Shown here: in pieces, positions 11,868 to 23,289 of the stretch
Layout of the letters: each line of letters begins with the position of its first letter
Numbering within the stretch: position 1 is the first letter of the stretch
Assembly: GCA_946902985.2 (NCBI GenBank)
Contig: OX336389.2
Span: forward strand, 129,305,572-129,369,571
Reading direction: 5' to 3'
Length of the DNA: 64,000 nucleotides
Origin: Meconema thalassinum
Lineage: Eukaryota; Arthropoda; Insecta; Orthoptera; Tettigoniidae
The notes under the pieces: generated by a model
The model's input: the letters and a program-made list of their open reading frames with translations, nothing else
What the model was told of the DNA's origin: nothing
Databases searched by the model: none
Program-made: the position numbers and the translations under genes

Positions 11868-12103
11868 AATAGGTTAAAAGTTCCGCCTGATCAATACTTT
11901 TTTATTAAATATGAACACTGTGTGTAATGACAAGGGACTTTTTAGTGTTACGCTATACAATTACCTTGTGTCTTTGACATTTATTGATTCATTCACATCG
12001 GATGATGAAGAGGCCAAAAAATAGTAATTAGGCCTCGAAACATGTCCCACCAATGGCAGGGATTTAATAAAAAGTATTGATCATTTGGAACTTTTAACCT
12101 ATT
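11868..12103 (+). repeat. Penelope-like terminal fragment with inverted 42-bp ends and hammerhead-like core
   Basis: The ends at 11,868-11,910 and 12,062-12,103 are inverted copies of each other (AATAGGTTAAAAGTTCC and its complement). Between them lies TGATGA (12,003-12,008), a perfect 6-bp stem GAGGCC/GGCCTC (12,010-12,015 with 12,031-12,036) and CGAAACATGTC. This order matches the TGATGA - stem II - GAAA - GTC layout of hammerhead ribozymes known from Penelope-like elements. The core C before TGATGA is A here, so it would be inactive. Assignment is inference. Confidence 0.45.
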
Positions 12104-12184
12104 ACTTGTTTAACTTAGCATGCTTTTCGAGTAACATATTCTTGTTTAGTGTGCAAACCACTACTTGATCAGCATTGTGATCAC

Positions 12185-12185
<1 letters not shown>

Positions 12186-12259
<74 letters not shown>
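12186..12259. repeat. (TAA)n microsatellite
   Basis: An uninterrupted run of about 24 TAA units. Confidence 0.95.
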
Positions 12260-12261
<2 letters not shown>

Positions 12262-14402
12262 TTTTGTAAATGAGCTACGAACTCTCCCTTTACTTGGCAC
12301 TACTTTGCCTGGCTCGTTCAACTACCTCCTTTAACATTCCCTTTAGATTGTTCAGTATTTTCTTTATTATTATTACTTGTTGTTTTTTAATAAACATTTC
12401 TTGCTGGAGTCTGTCCCTGTTTACCAAATCTTGCTCTTTCGCTCCTAATGTTTTTCCCTAATCCTTCTTCTTCCCTAATGGTAGTTTTTGGAATTGAATT
12501 CCAAATGCTCCACAGACAAAACTTGCTTAGCTACAATTTCTGTCAATATCACGATTTTTCACAGATCTCTTTAGATTGTTTATTGCTGGTACAGTTCTCT
12601 CAGCTAACTTCCTACCTAGGGTCACTCTCAATCTATGCATCTTGATGATTGCCTTTCTTAATCAAGACTGTGTCTAGTCTCGCTAAATCTCTTATTAGTA
12701 CTATTCATGTGGGAGATTTTGTGTATTCTTAGCACAACAATCATTCTCTTCATAAAAGCTTTGAGCTTAATCCTATTTATAACATATTCCTAATACTTGT
12801 AACTGACCACGGGGCCTTCCTTCCTTCCTTCCTTCGTGCGACTCTGCTTTTGAGCATGTTCAAGGACATTTCCCCCTTAACATTGCTATTAAATTATTAT
12901 ACTTTTATCAACTATGTATTGTTCTTCACTCTTTTTGGAAATAAAAACTTGTTTTGATTGGGTTCTTCCCTTTGAACCAATTATTATGATTCCTCTCCCT
13001 AACCCGTTTCCTTATTCTTACAACATCTTCCCTATGGTGGCGATTGGACTCTTCCAATTGCTCCAAGGTCTACAGCCTAATTATAAAATTATGTGAAAAT
13101 TAAAAACAGCATTTGCGATAGAATTACAGAAAGTTTGCAATGGACCACTTGAGCCCATCAGCTCTGATAATTTGTACAGATATTGAACCAATATCTTTCA
13201 ATATATTATGATAATTTATTGGTTAATAGAAAAGGAAATAAAATAAAATCGAATAAAAGGAGAACAAAATTATAAAATATAGCAAACATTAAAATCAAAT
13301 CAAATCACATAAAAGGTTATGGAACACCGGCAATAGGAGACCATGCACAGAAAGTGTTAGGAGACCCATAATATACAATTTTATGTTTTATAGGCACAAT
13401 TATTTTATATCTGGCAGGTGTGTACAATTTGTAAAATAATATTTGAGGATGACTGTATATAATTCGTGCTCAGTTTACACTTTTCTAGCCATTAGATGTA
13501 TGGGGATGAAACATGTAATTACATACGAAGCCTGGTCCTAATCGCTGTCAGCTGTCTCTGCGTGCGGATACATCAAATAAACTTTTGTTAATGTTAGAGT
13601 TTCTGAGGTCGCCGACATGTCTCTATGCTCCCAATAGAACTCGCGATAAGCTGGCAAGCGTGTGAGTTGAACTCAATTTCTGTAGACAGAGAAAATAAAT
13701 TTGAATGATATTTGCAGTTGGGTGGATTAGGATTCATTATTTACGTCAAAACATAAAAAAGGGCTATGTAGACCAGTATAACATTAGTCTTTACAAATGT
13801 GCTGTAATCAATAAGGCTGGAGACGTGGAGCAATCCCTAGTTATGGAGACAAACTGCTATAACACACAAGAAAAACTTCTAGATGGCTACATTACAACAT
13901 CACGTCGCATTTTTTTAAGTAGATTTGTGTCTGCGTTCGTATGTATGTGTGTGTACAATAGGGCTGAAAGAATTGCTGTTCCCATGAATTACGCGAAGGA
14001 TGGATTCGTAGTTCGAGCGTTCAAATGTTGGACTGGAAATAACACGAATATCAACTTTCTTCCGCTTATATTTATTTGGTAGCAATAAAATTTAAAGGCT
14101 TGTCTTTTTTATGTCCTGTTTACACGGCTTTCCATTTCACTTACTAGACTTGCCTTCGGTGTTATAAGCCTTATCGTCTGTTACGATTGTTATTTTACAA
14201 GTACTTTTCCGGTTTCTAGAGGTCTTGGTATAGGTTTCCCATATATTCCTGCTAAACACCTTCCTAATGAATTATTCCTAATAGGGGCTGACGACTAAAT
14301 ATGTCTCTGGTCCCTAATTGAAGCAACAACAACATTTTCCTAATAGTCTTGCTTTCCTAACTATAATTTCTAATAATTACAAAGAAGGATAATTGCTAAT
14401 GT
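12260..14402. other. AT-rich DNA, nothing recognised
   Basis: Only short, composition-driven frames occur. A short TTCC repeat lies near 12,818-12,835. A frame at 13,705-14,082 (125 residues) has no recognised domain and I do not call it a gene. Confidence 0.4.
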
Positions 14403-14815
14403 TGAGAGGACCACTTCTCGGCGTAGTGACTAGTATTCTTGACTGTGACCCCTGAGGTCAAGGTTAGATTCCTGCCTCTGTCAAAAAATGTAATTCTGGT
14501 CTGAGGGCTAGAATGGGGTACACTCAGCCTCGTGAGGTATAACTAAGAAGAAGTGGGTTTGACTCCCACCTCAGCCATCCTAGAAGTGTTTTTTCGTGGT
14601 TTTCCACTTCTCCTCCAGGCAAATGCCAGGGTGGTACCAAACTTGAGTCCACGGTGCCTCCTACCCAATCATTGCCACAATTATAAATACACCTCTACTA
14701 GAGTCATCACATTAGCAAAGGTTATCACACAGATCACACACACACCCAAATACACGGGGAAAGATAACCACGATGTTGCGAAGCCCCTAAATGGTTCAAC
14801 AACAGTAATAGGTAA
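14403..14815 (+). mobile_element. tRNA-derived SINE, family 1 (nearly full length)
   Basis: A tRNA-like head is followed by the family-1 body: GGTCTGAGGGCT, GGGGTACACTCAGCCTCGTG, then the central domain (TTTTCCACTTCTCCTCCAGG, then CAAATGCCAGGG). A 3' part with ACACCCAAATACACGGGG, ATGTTGCGAAGCCCCTAAAT and a CAACAA tail completes it. Length about 410 bp. The 3' hairpin (GGGG... / ...CCCC) and CAA tail resemble the mini-retroposons. Confidence 0.85.
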
Positions 14816-14975
14816 TATTGAGTATGGACTTATGATCATTGTTGCAGACGTTTACCCCATATAGGCTAGACTTTAACTGCGGTCTATTTATTTGCGGGCA
14901 ATGGATTTATCGGATGATCCAACTCATATCCAGGTGTATGAGCAAAGGGAATGTTTGTTGTTCATAATTACCTTG

Positions 14976-15122
14976 AAGAGAGGACCACTTCTCGGCGTAG
15001 TGACTAGTATTCTTGACTGTATTCTTGGGTAGGAGGCACCGTGGACTTAAGTTTGGTACCATCCTGGCATTTGCCTGGATGAGAAGTGGGAAACCACGAA
15101 AAAACACTTCTAGGATGGCTGA
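14976..15122 (-). mobile_element. Fold-back fragment of SINE family 1
   Basis: The first part (14,978-15,020) is a plus-strand SINE head sharing the odd variants of the copy at 14,403 (GGACCACTTCTCGGCGTAGT). It switches abruptly to the minus-strand central domain (15,028-15,118). The shared variants suggest a local duplication with inversion from the neighbouring copy. Confidence 0.7.
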
Positions 15123-15689
15123 GGACAGAATAACAAGGGGTTTTCGGAAGGCAGTGCCACCAGAACTACCCTATTTTACAGTGGATTTTTAGGATAATAT
15201 TATTAATAATAATAATAATGTTATTGGTTTCACGTTCCTTTTAACTACTACGGCTTTTAGATTCTTATGAGGCAAGAAGCAGAACACGCACAGAACGAAT
15301 AACATTCCTGACGGATGGTATAGCCGTTTTCAAAGAGAAGACACTGTACTAAATTGTATGACTTCCTGAATGAACATGCTGACATTTAAACCACAATAGC
15401 TGAATTTTGCACGGGGAGAGCTATCTTAGTACAGCGTAAGGGGAAATATCTTGTATATCGGGGAAAAGAACTTACGATAGAACGGTGCGAAGTCAGACAT
15501 CGATTTAAAACAAACTCCTATTAGTGAAGGTCTTTTGATGGCGAAAAAGGTTTGGTGGTCAATTATTCACAAGTCCTTTCTAAGGAAGCATTTACAGGCT
15601 CCAAGTTGGCGAACCGCGTTTTGAAAAGAAGCCGCTAAATATCAGCACTCTCAGCCAGCAACTGTACTACAACACTGTTTCTTTAATAA
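15123..15689. other. Unassigned DNA
   Basis: A short (AAT)n run lies near 15,203-15,220. No gene is recognised. Confidence 0.35.
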
Positions 15690-15766
15690 TATAAGGAGTG
15701 ATCGAAAAGATTCCGTTTGACAGCCATATAGTCCAAAATCGGTATGCTTATCAGGCAAAATCACCA

Positions 15767-16337
15767 TCACTCATCCCCACCGACGCACCAGGTTGAAGAT
15801 CTCCGTGTGATAAAACACCATGTGCTGCTACGTGGAAAACCCGTAGCCGCCTGCTGCACATCCTCTTCCGACAGGAATCGTTGACCCTTGAAGGCCTTTC
15901 TTAAGGGACCGAAGGCGTGATAATCGCATGGAGACAGGTCGGGACGATAGGGCGTGAGGTCGAGTGTCTTCCACTTCTGTTGGCGTACCTTCTGCGTTAC
16001 AACCTTTGCGGTATGGGGACGTGAGTTATCATGAAGCAGCAACAACCCTTGTCACAGTATTCCGGGACGTTTCGCCTTAAATGCACGCCTGTGTTGCGCA
16101 GTACCGTTCCCCAGAGAGGGAGACACTAGGTTTCTTCAAATCAATAAGCAATTGGCCCGGGTAATCAAAGAACAGGGTGAGCATCACCTTTCCAGTGGAT
16201 GGTTGGCTGTTGAACTTCTTGTGACGAGGGGACGATGGTTGCCACCAATGCATCGTCGACGCTTTCGATTCCGGTTCCCAGGAACGTGTTGCCTTTAGGG
16301 GCAGATGACCTAGTAGTTCCGCCCCGTAAAACAACAA
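15767..16337 (-). pseudogene. Mariner transposase remnant (DDD-type catalytic domain)
   Basis: On the minus strand the first part (16,077-16,337) shows WEPESK and SSPRHKKFNSQPSTGKVMLT, the mariner segment after the first catalytic Asp. The second (15,767-16,045) shows LLLHDNSRPHTAK with the second Asp and YRPDLSPCDYHAFGPL with the third Asp, about 34 residues apart as in mariner D,D34D. A stop/frame change lies between the two frames. The first Asp position is not preserved. A tiny hairpin insertion interrupts the gene near 16,296-16,346. The product would have cut and pasted the element at TA sites. Confidence 0.88.
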
Positions 16338-16346
16338 TAACTAACT
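16296..16346 (+). mobile_element. 51-bp hairpin mini-retroposon inserted in the mariner
   Basis: The unit reads GGGGCAGATGACC...TTCCGCCCC followed by GTAAAACAACAATAACTAAC. It is flanked by a perfect 13-bp direct repeat, AACGTGTTGCCTT, at 16,283-16,295 and 16,347-16,359. Removing the unit and one repeat restores the continuity of the mariner sequence. Confidence 0.85.
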
Positions 16347-16621
16347 AACGTGTTGCCTTCAACATTGAAATGCATCAGGTAATGCAGGCAAACAGCCATC
16401 TGGTGTGCCTTTTGTTCGGTATTCAATCAACGCCCGGGGTATAGCTGCTGCAACGCCCGCAAACGGATACTTTTTGATCACACCTTATAGTAATTCTCCA
16501 CATTCCAATTTCTCCTCAATATCCTCAAAAGTAGTTTTTTTTTACATTTTACTTGATATTCCACAACTTACTGAACATATAACTGCCGAAATACAGCAAA
16601 CATAAAATGTAAACAACCAAG

Positions 16622-16953
16622 TGCCACCGGGTGAGTTAGCCGTGGTCGTTACGGCATGACTAATGGCAGTCGCTCACATCCGGGAGGCGAGGAGGTTCGA
16701 ATCCCCCCGCCGGCAACCTTGAAGATGGTCTTCTGTGGTTTCCCATCTTCCTACCAGGCAAATGCCGGGGTTGGTCCCTAACTATAGGCCACAGCCGCTA
16801 CCTTCCAACTCCTCGCCCTTCCCTTCCAACTTTCCTCCCCAACGGTACATGTAGCTCACCCATTGGGTGTCCGTCTCGAATCAGCTACAAACCTGGCGAG
16901 CCGAACATGTCCTCGGACACTCCCGGCACTAAAAGCCATACGCTAAAAAAAAA
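16622..16953 (+). mobile_element. tRNA-derived SINE, family 2
   Basis: The tRNA-like head has an A-box-like GAGTTAGCCGTGGTCG and a B-box GGTTCGAATCCC. The middle (TGTGGTTTCCCATCTTCC, CAGGCAAATGCCGGGG) is shared with family 1, but the 3' part differs and ends in an A-run after CCATACGCT. A SINE with a different tail but the same central domain. Confidence 0.75.
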
Positions 16954-17157
16954 ACCAAGTGCTGTCGCAGCAGGTTTTGGTAAACCTACCAGGAGCTACC
17001 AACAGGCTAATGTTTGTGCTTGGGCACTTGCGTAATGTCACGACTGGTTTCGGTGTGACTGGTGGTGGAGTATGCAGGTGATCAGGCGAAGCCAGCTTCA
17101 ATTGGTACACCTCTGGTATAACGGCATCCCTGCCTGTTGATGGGAAAAGATCATTTT

Positions 17158-17208
17158 AGTTAGTTATTCTTGTTTTAAGAGGTGGAACTAAGAGGTCATC
17201 TGCCCCTC
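17158..17208 (-). mobile_element. 51-bp hairpin mini-retroposon
   Basis: On the minus strand: GAGGGGCAGATGACC, CTTAGTTCCACC, then a CTTAAAACAAGAATAACTAA tail. It is flanked by AAGATCATTTT (17,147-17,157) and AAGAACATTTT (17,209-17,219), 10 of 11 identical. Same length as the copy at 16,296. Confidence 0.7.
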
Positions 17209-18149
17209 AAGAACATTTTCTTCAATGAATGAAACAAGGAGCTACTTTTGAGATAAAATGGACCTTTTTTTCATGACCATCCACCACCCGATATCAAGTC
17301 AAAGTTACAGTTGATGAAGCTGTGGATGTAATGGCCAATAGCAGACGTGATACAAACTGCTTTGGTGCATATTTTAACTTCTTGTACATTATTTGAGGAG
17401 CGCTGGAACAAAAAACGATAAGGCATTGCAGAATGTAATAAACACTGATTAGTTTGTGCAATTTCAAACGACTTTCTAAGATAGATTGAGTGGCTCTTGA
17501 CAGATGTTTGTAGAATCGTATTTAAAATCATTTTTCACTCAATACTCCTTTGAGGACCACAAAAGCACGGATGCAGTGAAACTGGATATATCGGCTTTCG
17601 TTCTGTCGGTCCTCAATTCATACATCCCCCTCCCTTCCTCCCTACGGAAATAAATTCTGATTACATGCCAACTTGCAAACAAAAGCGTGCTGATAAAGTA
17701 TCTTACCTATTCCGCACTCTTGACCTTTCAGGAAACTGCACAGTAGTTTGGAGTAATTAATCCACGATTAGGTCAGTAGGGTTCCATGAGTTACAAATAG
17801 CACCTGCAACTAATGAACACATGTTACATTATAAGAAAAAGGTGTAATTTTTCCCATCATTATTGGTAATTATGGGACCTTAGTTGGAGGATCTTGGACA
17901 TAATGACAAGTCAGGTCGTAGATCCGCAGCTGCTAATGCGACTACGAACACCGGTTTAGGGCTCACTCTTGGACCATAATTTGGCTCAGGCCTTGGAATT
18001 TATTGCGTATTATCATCGTTTAGAATTTACTTGGAAGGACATTTGCTATAATCATGAATAGAATATAAAATAATTGAATAAATTTGGGTGCCAACTATGA
18101 CAAAATTCGTCAACCAGAATTACTCTTTTTTGAATTAGGGAATTGGTTA
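17209..18149. other. Unassigned DNA
   Basis: No gene or recognised repeat is seen. Confidence 0.35.
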
Positions 18150-18400
18150 TTCTTGTCATCAACCCCATGTACTTGGATATGTGCAATATTTGGCTGATAA
18201 CCTGAGCTATTTTGGTTCCTGTAGTACTGTGTGTACTTGTATTGCGTTGGGAAAAAGGCGGCCATAGCCTTAGGCTAGTAGACGTGAGAGACATGGAATC
18301 GGACTACTAGGATGGCAAAGGTGGGAATCAAACCCACACCCCACTCAATTATCATATTCTAAAGAGTACGATACCCTGGATATGTTGGCAAGAAAATCGT
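18150..18400 (-). mobile_element. SINE family 1, degenerate copy
   Basis: The minus-strand family-1 3' end (CCCCATGTACTTGGATATGT, GGCTGATAACCTG) is followed by central-domain and head remnants (GGAATCAAACCCACACCCC near 18,330). Confidence 0.65.
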
Positions 18401-18481
18401 AATTACTCTTTGGGAAGCATATATCAATTGTAACCAAATTTATCATTCCACTATTACGATATTCGGCTCTAGGGGGATGGT

Positions 18482-18873
18482 CCGCCTCGTTCCGTAATGG
18501 CTAGCATTCTTGGCTGTCACCGCGGAGGCCCGAGTTCAATTCCCGGCTCTGCTGAAAAAATTGATTATGGTCTGAGGGCTGGAACGGGGTACACTCAGCC
18601 TCGTGAGGAAAAACTGAGAAGAGTCGGGTTCGATTCCAACCTCATCCATCCTGGAAGTGTTCCGTAGTTTCCCACTTCTTCTCTGGGCAAATGGCGGGAT
18701 AGTACCTAACTTAAGACCACGGCCACTTCCTACCCAAATCCTACCTTGAAATAAATACTCACACTAGTACAGACATCATAGTGACACTGGTTAACAGACA
18801 AGTTCTGCACACACCCAAGTACACGGGACTACATGACCACGATGTCACAAAGCCTCAATGAATCAACAACAAC
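18482..18873 (+). mobile_element. SINE family 1, nearly full length
   Basis: A head with CGTAATGGCTAGCATTCTTG and GAGTTCAATTCCCGGCTCTG is followed by the complete body, central domain, ACACCCAAGTACACGGGACT and an AATCAACAACAAC tail. Confidence 0.9.
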
Positions 18874-18879
18874 TCTAGA

Positions 18880-19717
18880 GGAATGATGGCTTAGAGGTCA
18901 AGCTGATTTCTTCCTACTAATTTTGAAACTCGGCTAATACTTGTGGGGTTTTCGAGGTGAAACATCGTGCAAGGAAGTTAGAACTCCACGTAAAGCGGAA
19001 GTCCCATGGCTTCTAACCTCGAGTAACGATCACAGGAATTTTCAAGCGTCTTTTCAGCTTCGAATTCGACATATTCTGGGTAAACGGAATGGGTTATCCT
19101 TGCTTCCATGTATGTACTTCGACGTTAAGCTGTATATGTTCAGAATGAAATCACTTACTGGTGACCTAAATAATTCATAGTAACGAAGAGAGGCACTGAA
19201 ACGGCGAACTAACTAAAATAATAGAATCCCCTTCAGTTGCATTAGGTCTACATAATGGGTTAAAGGAAAGATACGCTACTGACTTTCTGTATATCATTAC
19301 AGAAAAATCCCAAACGTTACAAAAAATAACTGCTTTTCTGGACCTCATCAGTAAATGGTAAATTAAATGGATACACACTTCCAAAGCCTCCTCAAGAGAG
19401 GAATCAAACCAAACATGTAGGCCATTTGGGGTGATCTCTATGTCTGGAAGATGTCGACACTTGTAAGAAATGTAGATAATTCTACTGTTGGAGAAACTAT
19501 CAACTACGATAGTGAGGTTCTCGAGGTGTCACTTAGGGTAGAAACATTTACTTGAGCGTGTAATTTAAATATCAACGATAATGAGGGAATAGAACCCCTT
19601 GGAGCGGTTTTAACATTTGAGTAAGGTTCCAAAATATTACCACAATCGACATTCGAACCAGCATATCAATACCAATGAACCAATATACAGAACAATGCTG
19701 AAAATGTTCTATGAAGT
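18880..19717. other. Unassigned DNA
   Basis: No gene or repeat family is recognised. Confidence 0.35.
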
Positions 19718-20040
19718 TCATGTCCTTGAAAGGATTCGGGTTGAATTCCCAACTGTGACATAATGTTTAAGCCTTACAAGGAGTATTTTTACAATAGGTA
19801 GGCTATGTTTCATACCATCGCTACGTGAGGACATGTAACCTAGTAGGTTATAGGCCAATCGCCTGTGGTTTATTGTATTTTGCCTACTTGTGTGATAATT
19901 TTTATTATAATGATACATTGTTTCAAATAATTTATTCAAGTTTACGGAAGATGGCGATAAAAGTTTCCGCCAGTGTAATCGACCCGGTGAAGAAAGTAAT
20001 GGCAAACTACCTCACTCCCCACCTTGCCTAGTATGCCTCA
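19718..20040 (-). repeat. Dispersed repeat, inverse of 24,060-24,240
   Basis: GAGTGAGGTAGTTTGCCATT and ACTAGGCAAG (minus strand, 19,990-20,040) recur on the plus strand at 24,178-24,220. The boundaries are not visible. Confidence 0.6.
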
Positions 20041-21269
20041 TTAAAGTGGTTCCTTAGGTATTTGTTGGTGTCTACTGAGCTAACTCATGGCGGTACTTTT
20101 AAGGATCCAACCAGACTCTGGGTTGACTACCTAACAGAGCGCCAGAATTATCCAAGTTCTATCAATAATACCAATTGCGTAAATATAAACTCGAGGATAT
20201 TTTGGCAGGAATTGGTAAAATGTTGACACGTGTAGCTACTCTAGCAAGCCAAGGTCACGCACATCTTGCAAATGTTATCATAAACAAATCCCGGACAATG
20301 CCAAAGGTCACTAACATCGTTATATACAGACCATCTTGAAAGTCTGTCAGCTGACTGAATGAGCCATCCATGAGGCTCTGGTGCAGCCATGTTGTGTATA
20401 ATGGTCATCGACACAGAAATGTAGCATCACCTGGAAGGTATGATTGGCCGCAGCACTTACAGGTGGGAAGATGGACATGCAGCACGGCGTTACCAACATA
20501 CGTTCTATTTCGTTTCCTTATACGAATACCGCACATGACATGGCTTGCTTAGTCTCATGGTTTGGGTCATTATACGTATATCCATCTAGTGGCAACATTA
20601 GTGTTATTGGCATAATGTAATTATGCACTATATTTGTCCCGTGAAAGTGTTCTAATTTTGTGCCTCCAAACATGTCGGCTCTGTCAGCCAAGGTCGTAAT
20701 CGAGCATGCGAATTCGTGTTCTGTCGCTCGTGTCTAGTGCCAAGAGTTCAATTATCGGCAGGGTGAAATGTTTTTGTGTATTTGATTCCTACAGTGGCGC
20801 ATAGTATATGGCGTGTCACATTATCATCCTTTGTTTATATCATGCCAATATTGATAGTGAGTGGGTTTCGGCACCGCCCTTGTACACGAACTTTTCCAGG
20901 TGTATGGGGCCATGGAATAAATTAGGACAGAAGCATACGTATTGATGCAACCTGCCACTCAACCTGTGTGGAATTGACAACTCTCCATAGAACATCCTTC
21001 GCATTTGGCGCGGGATCGGACCAGGTCTCCACCATTAATTTCTTCTTCTTGACCCACACGTCTTCAGTGAGATTAATTTCTGTCTCACATGAAAGCCAGT
21101 TGATAAGCTCGACCTGATTTGCCTTCCGAACCATTCCTGAACTAATCGGGACCTGTGGATCAGGGACAGGTCCTTTTGACATTGTATAACACTGGCAGTG
21201 TTAAACATTCACACGAAAGGGATTATAGTATTCTCAAAAATATGCAAATGTTTCCCGCTCGATTCTGTG
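20041..21269. other. Unassigned DNA
   Basis: No gene is recognised. A frame of 86 residues on the minus strand at 20,922-21,182 has no motif I know. Confidence 0.35.
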
Positions 21270-21745
21270 CAAAATTCCTACCCCACGAGAGCTCATTCAA
21301 GATCAAAACGCAAAAGATACAAGGACAGAGGACCGATGCTTGGCAACGTGATTTGGAATATGTCGGGTGTTGAAAGGATGAAACACGCGGACTTATAGCC
21401 CATCGTTCGCCAAGTAAAACGTGCTGTCGTCGGAGAATATGACATTTGGCTATTCACGCAGCTGCGATCCTGCCTCAATCAGGCGTTTCAGGACCGTCCT
21501 TCATATGCCGCAAAAATGCGTGGGCTGGCGTAGCTGTACGACGTTCATGAACGGGGTTGAATGAGGCTCAGTGACCAGCAATCGTCCAGTTCCCCGCTCG
21601 AGACCCGTCAGGAACCCGAGCTAGCACTTCGGCTTACATCTCCCGATTCTTGGAGACGTCTTGTCCAACGCGTCCCCGTACTCCGTGGGATGCCATAGTG
21701 TCGTCTAGTTCCGGTTGCGGTTAGATTTCCTTGTTCAACGAGAAG
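21270..21745 (-). pseudogene. Tc1-like transposase remnant
   Basis: Read on the minus strand in several frames. A helix-turn-helix-like segment, HYGIPRSTGTRWTRRLQESG, lies near 21,640-21,700. Further down, NVIFSDDSTFYLANDG (~21,405-21,450) matches the segment around a catalytic Asp in Tc1-type transposases (usual form SDES). It is followed by VRVFHPFNTRHIPNHVAKHR (~21,330-21,395), matching the next conserved Tc1 segment. Stops and frameshifts separate the pieces and no terminal repeats were found, so this is an old remnant. Confidence 0.6.
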
Positions 21746-22699
21746 AACTATTCACTCAATGATGTGAGGTTGTTGGTGTGCTGTAGTTGCCTGTAGAATG
21801 ACTTCCATGTGTGAAATAGCCCGGTGTGAACAACGTGCAAGCAGATTGGTTTACCTGCTGTTGCTGCCGGTGGAGTGAGAAGAAAACATCTCAAGAGGAT
21901 ATGAACAGCCACCTTCCCACTTTGAAACTGGTTCCATACCCACTGGAGACCACCATTTCACGAAAAGGCACGCATAGCACATCTATTAGTCTGCCTGCTA
22001 CTTTCCACCTTACTTGTATTTAAGGTCCTTTACAAGAAACAGTACAATCCAATTGCTTCCCACACTCCATTTATCATGGCAACTTCTAAGTACGTAATGT
22101 TTCATAGCCTCAGAGTACCGAATTAGGGGACACATCATGTTTGCATGTACAGTTGGACTTAGAATTTTTCTGTCTGCTCACTTTCAGTGTCGGCGAGTGT
22201 ACTTGCGAGGGCATTGTAATGATCCGGCCTAATATGGATGACAGATTGCTAGTATGACGTCACAATTCCAGTGATGTCGGCAGTAAATCGCCATACATTT
22301 AAGTGGAGCGTGCTGGAATTTATAATGTGTATTAAATGTAATCTATGTTGATTTGGGCTAATATTAATGTGGTAAACGGGTAGGAGAACATTGTTTCCTG
22401 TATCATAGTAGGCACATCTCCACTGCTGTACTCTTGTAACTTGAGTAACAATAGCATCCAGTACTTGGTGTTCCAAACCAAGCAATGTTAGGCTATGTGA
22501 GTGATGTGAACTTCCGTATCAATATTTAGAGTTTTCTAGTGATTTTAATGTTAAAAATCCTTTATGTATCATAGTAGATTAGCAGAAGACGATCAATGAA
22601 TATCTCTTTACACATTTATTTGGTAGATATATGCAACGTAAATTTGTCTTCATGAAAGCGGGCGAATGTGTATTTTTCCAGGATGTAGCCCACATCTAA
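21746..22699. other. Unassigned DNA
   Basis: No gene or repeat family is recognised. Confidence 0.35.
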
Positions 22700-22900
22700 T
22701 TACCACTAGTAAAGTGGTGGCGGAGCGTTCAAGCTGTTTACATCTGACCAAGGTAGACCTCGTTCGATTCCTGGTCAATACATGTGAGATTTTCGAACTA
22801 AAATGCCATGTCTTATGGTTTGGATTCCACGTATAGAGGAGGTCCAATGACTCATTATCGCGAGATTAACGGTCACGTAAAAGGACAAGCTTCCTTTTGT
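22700..22900 (+). mobile_element. Possible tRNA-derived SINE (head GTGGCGGAGCGTTCAAG)
   Basis: An A-box-like start (GTGGCGGAGCGTTCAAGCTG) and a B-box (CGTTCGATTCCTGG) lie about 35 bases apart. The following sequence is not shared with the other SINEs here. Confidence 0.45.
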
Positions 22901-23049
22901 TTCTTAATTTCCACTAACTACATTAAAGAGCCGCAGTTGAGGCCTACACACCACTTCAGATGTTAATACCTCTGGTGTTTGAAAATGAATTTTTAATCAG
23001 TGGAAATCACAGGATTGTTCTTCGAAGCCGCCTCAATATATTGTAATTA

Positions 23050-23275
23050 TTTCATTTTATGGGCTTGTGACATCTTGGTCATCAGACCCGTGGTGAGTGT
23101 CGAGTCTGTCTGATAACTTGTTTTTGTACTCGTGTGGAATTTGGGGATTTTGGGATTGACAACCTCTTCTCAGTCCTTAGACAAGAATTAAATGATTTGG
23201 CCGTGCCTGGATTGAATTCCTGGACTTGAGGAATGCCAGCCAGGAACGGTAACCACTTCACCATGAAGCATTCTT
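23050..23275 (-). mobile_element. SINE family 1, degenerate copy
   Basis: The 3' end (GACATCTTGGTCATCAGACC, GTCTGATAACTTG) and the head (GAATTCCTGGACTT, GTAACCACTTC) are present on the minus strand; the centre is eroded. Confidence 0.6.
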
Positions 23276-23289
23276 TCTGAAAGTGAAAA

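Larger units (their letters stand above)
15692..16487 (-). mobile_element. Mariner-family DNA transposon, internally deleted
   Basis: Inverted ends TAAGGAGTGATCGAAAAGAT (15,692) and, complemented, TAAGGTGTGATCAAAAAGTA (to 16,487) match at most positions. They are flanked by TA at 15,690-15,691 and 16,488-16,489. Transposase fragments run on the minus strand. At under 800 bp, including a 64-bp later insertion, it lacks most of the N-terminal DNA-binding half. It is an inactive copy. Confidence 0.88.

Noticed and set aside
13705..14082. 125-residue frame as a host gene
   Set aside because: No domain, no splice context and no similarity that I recognise.
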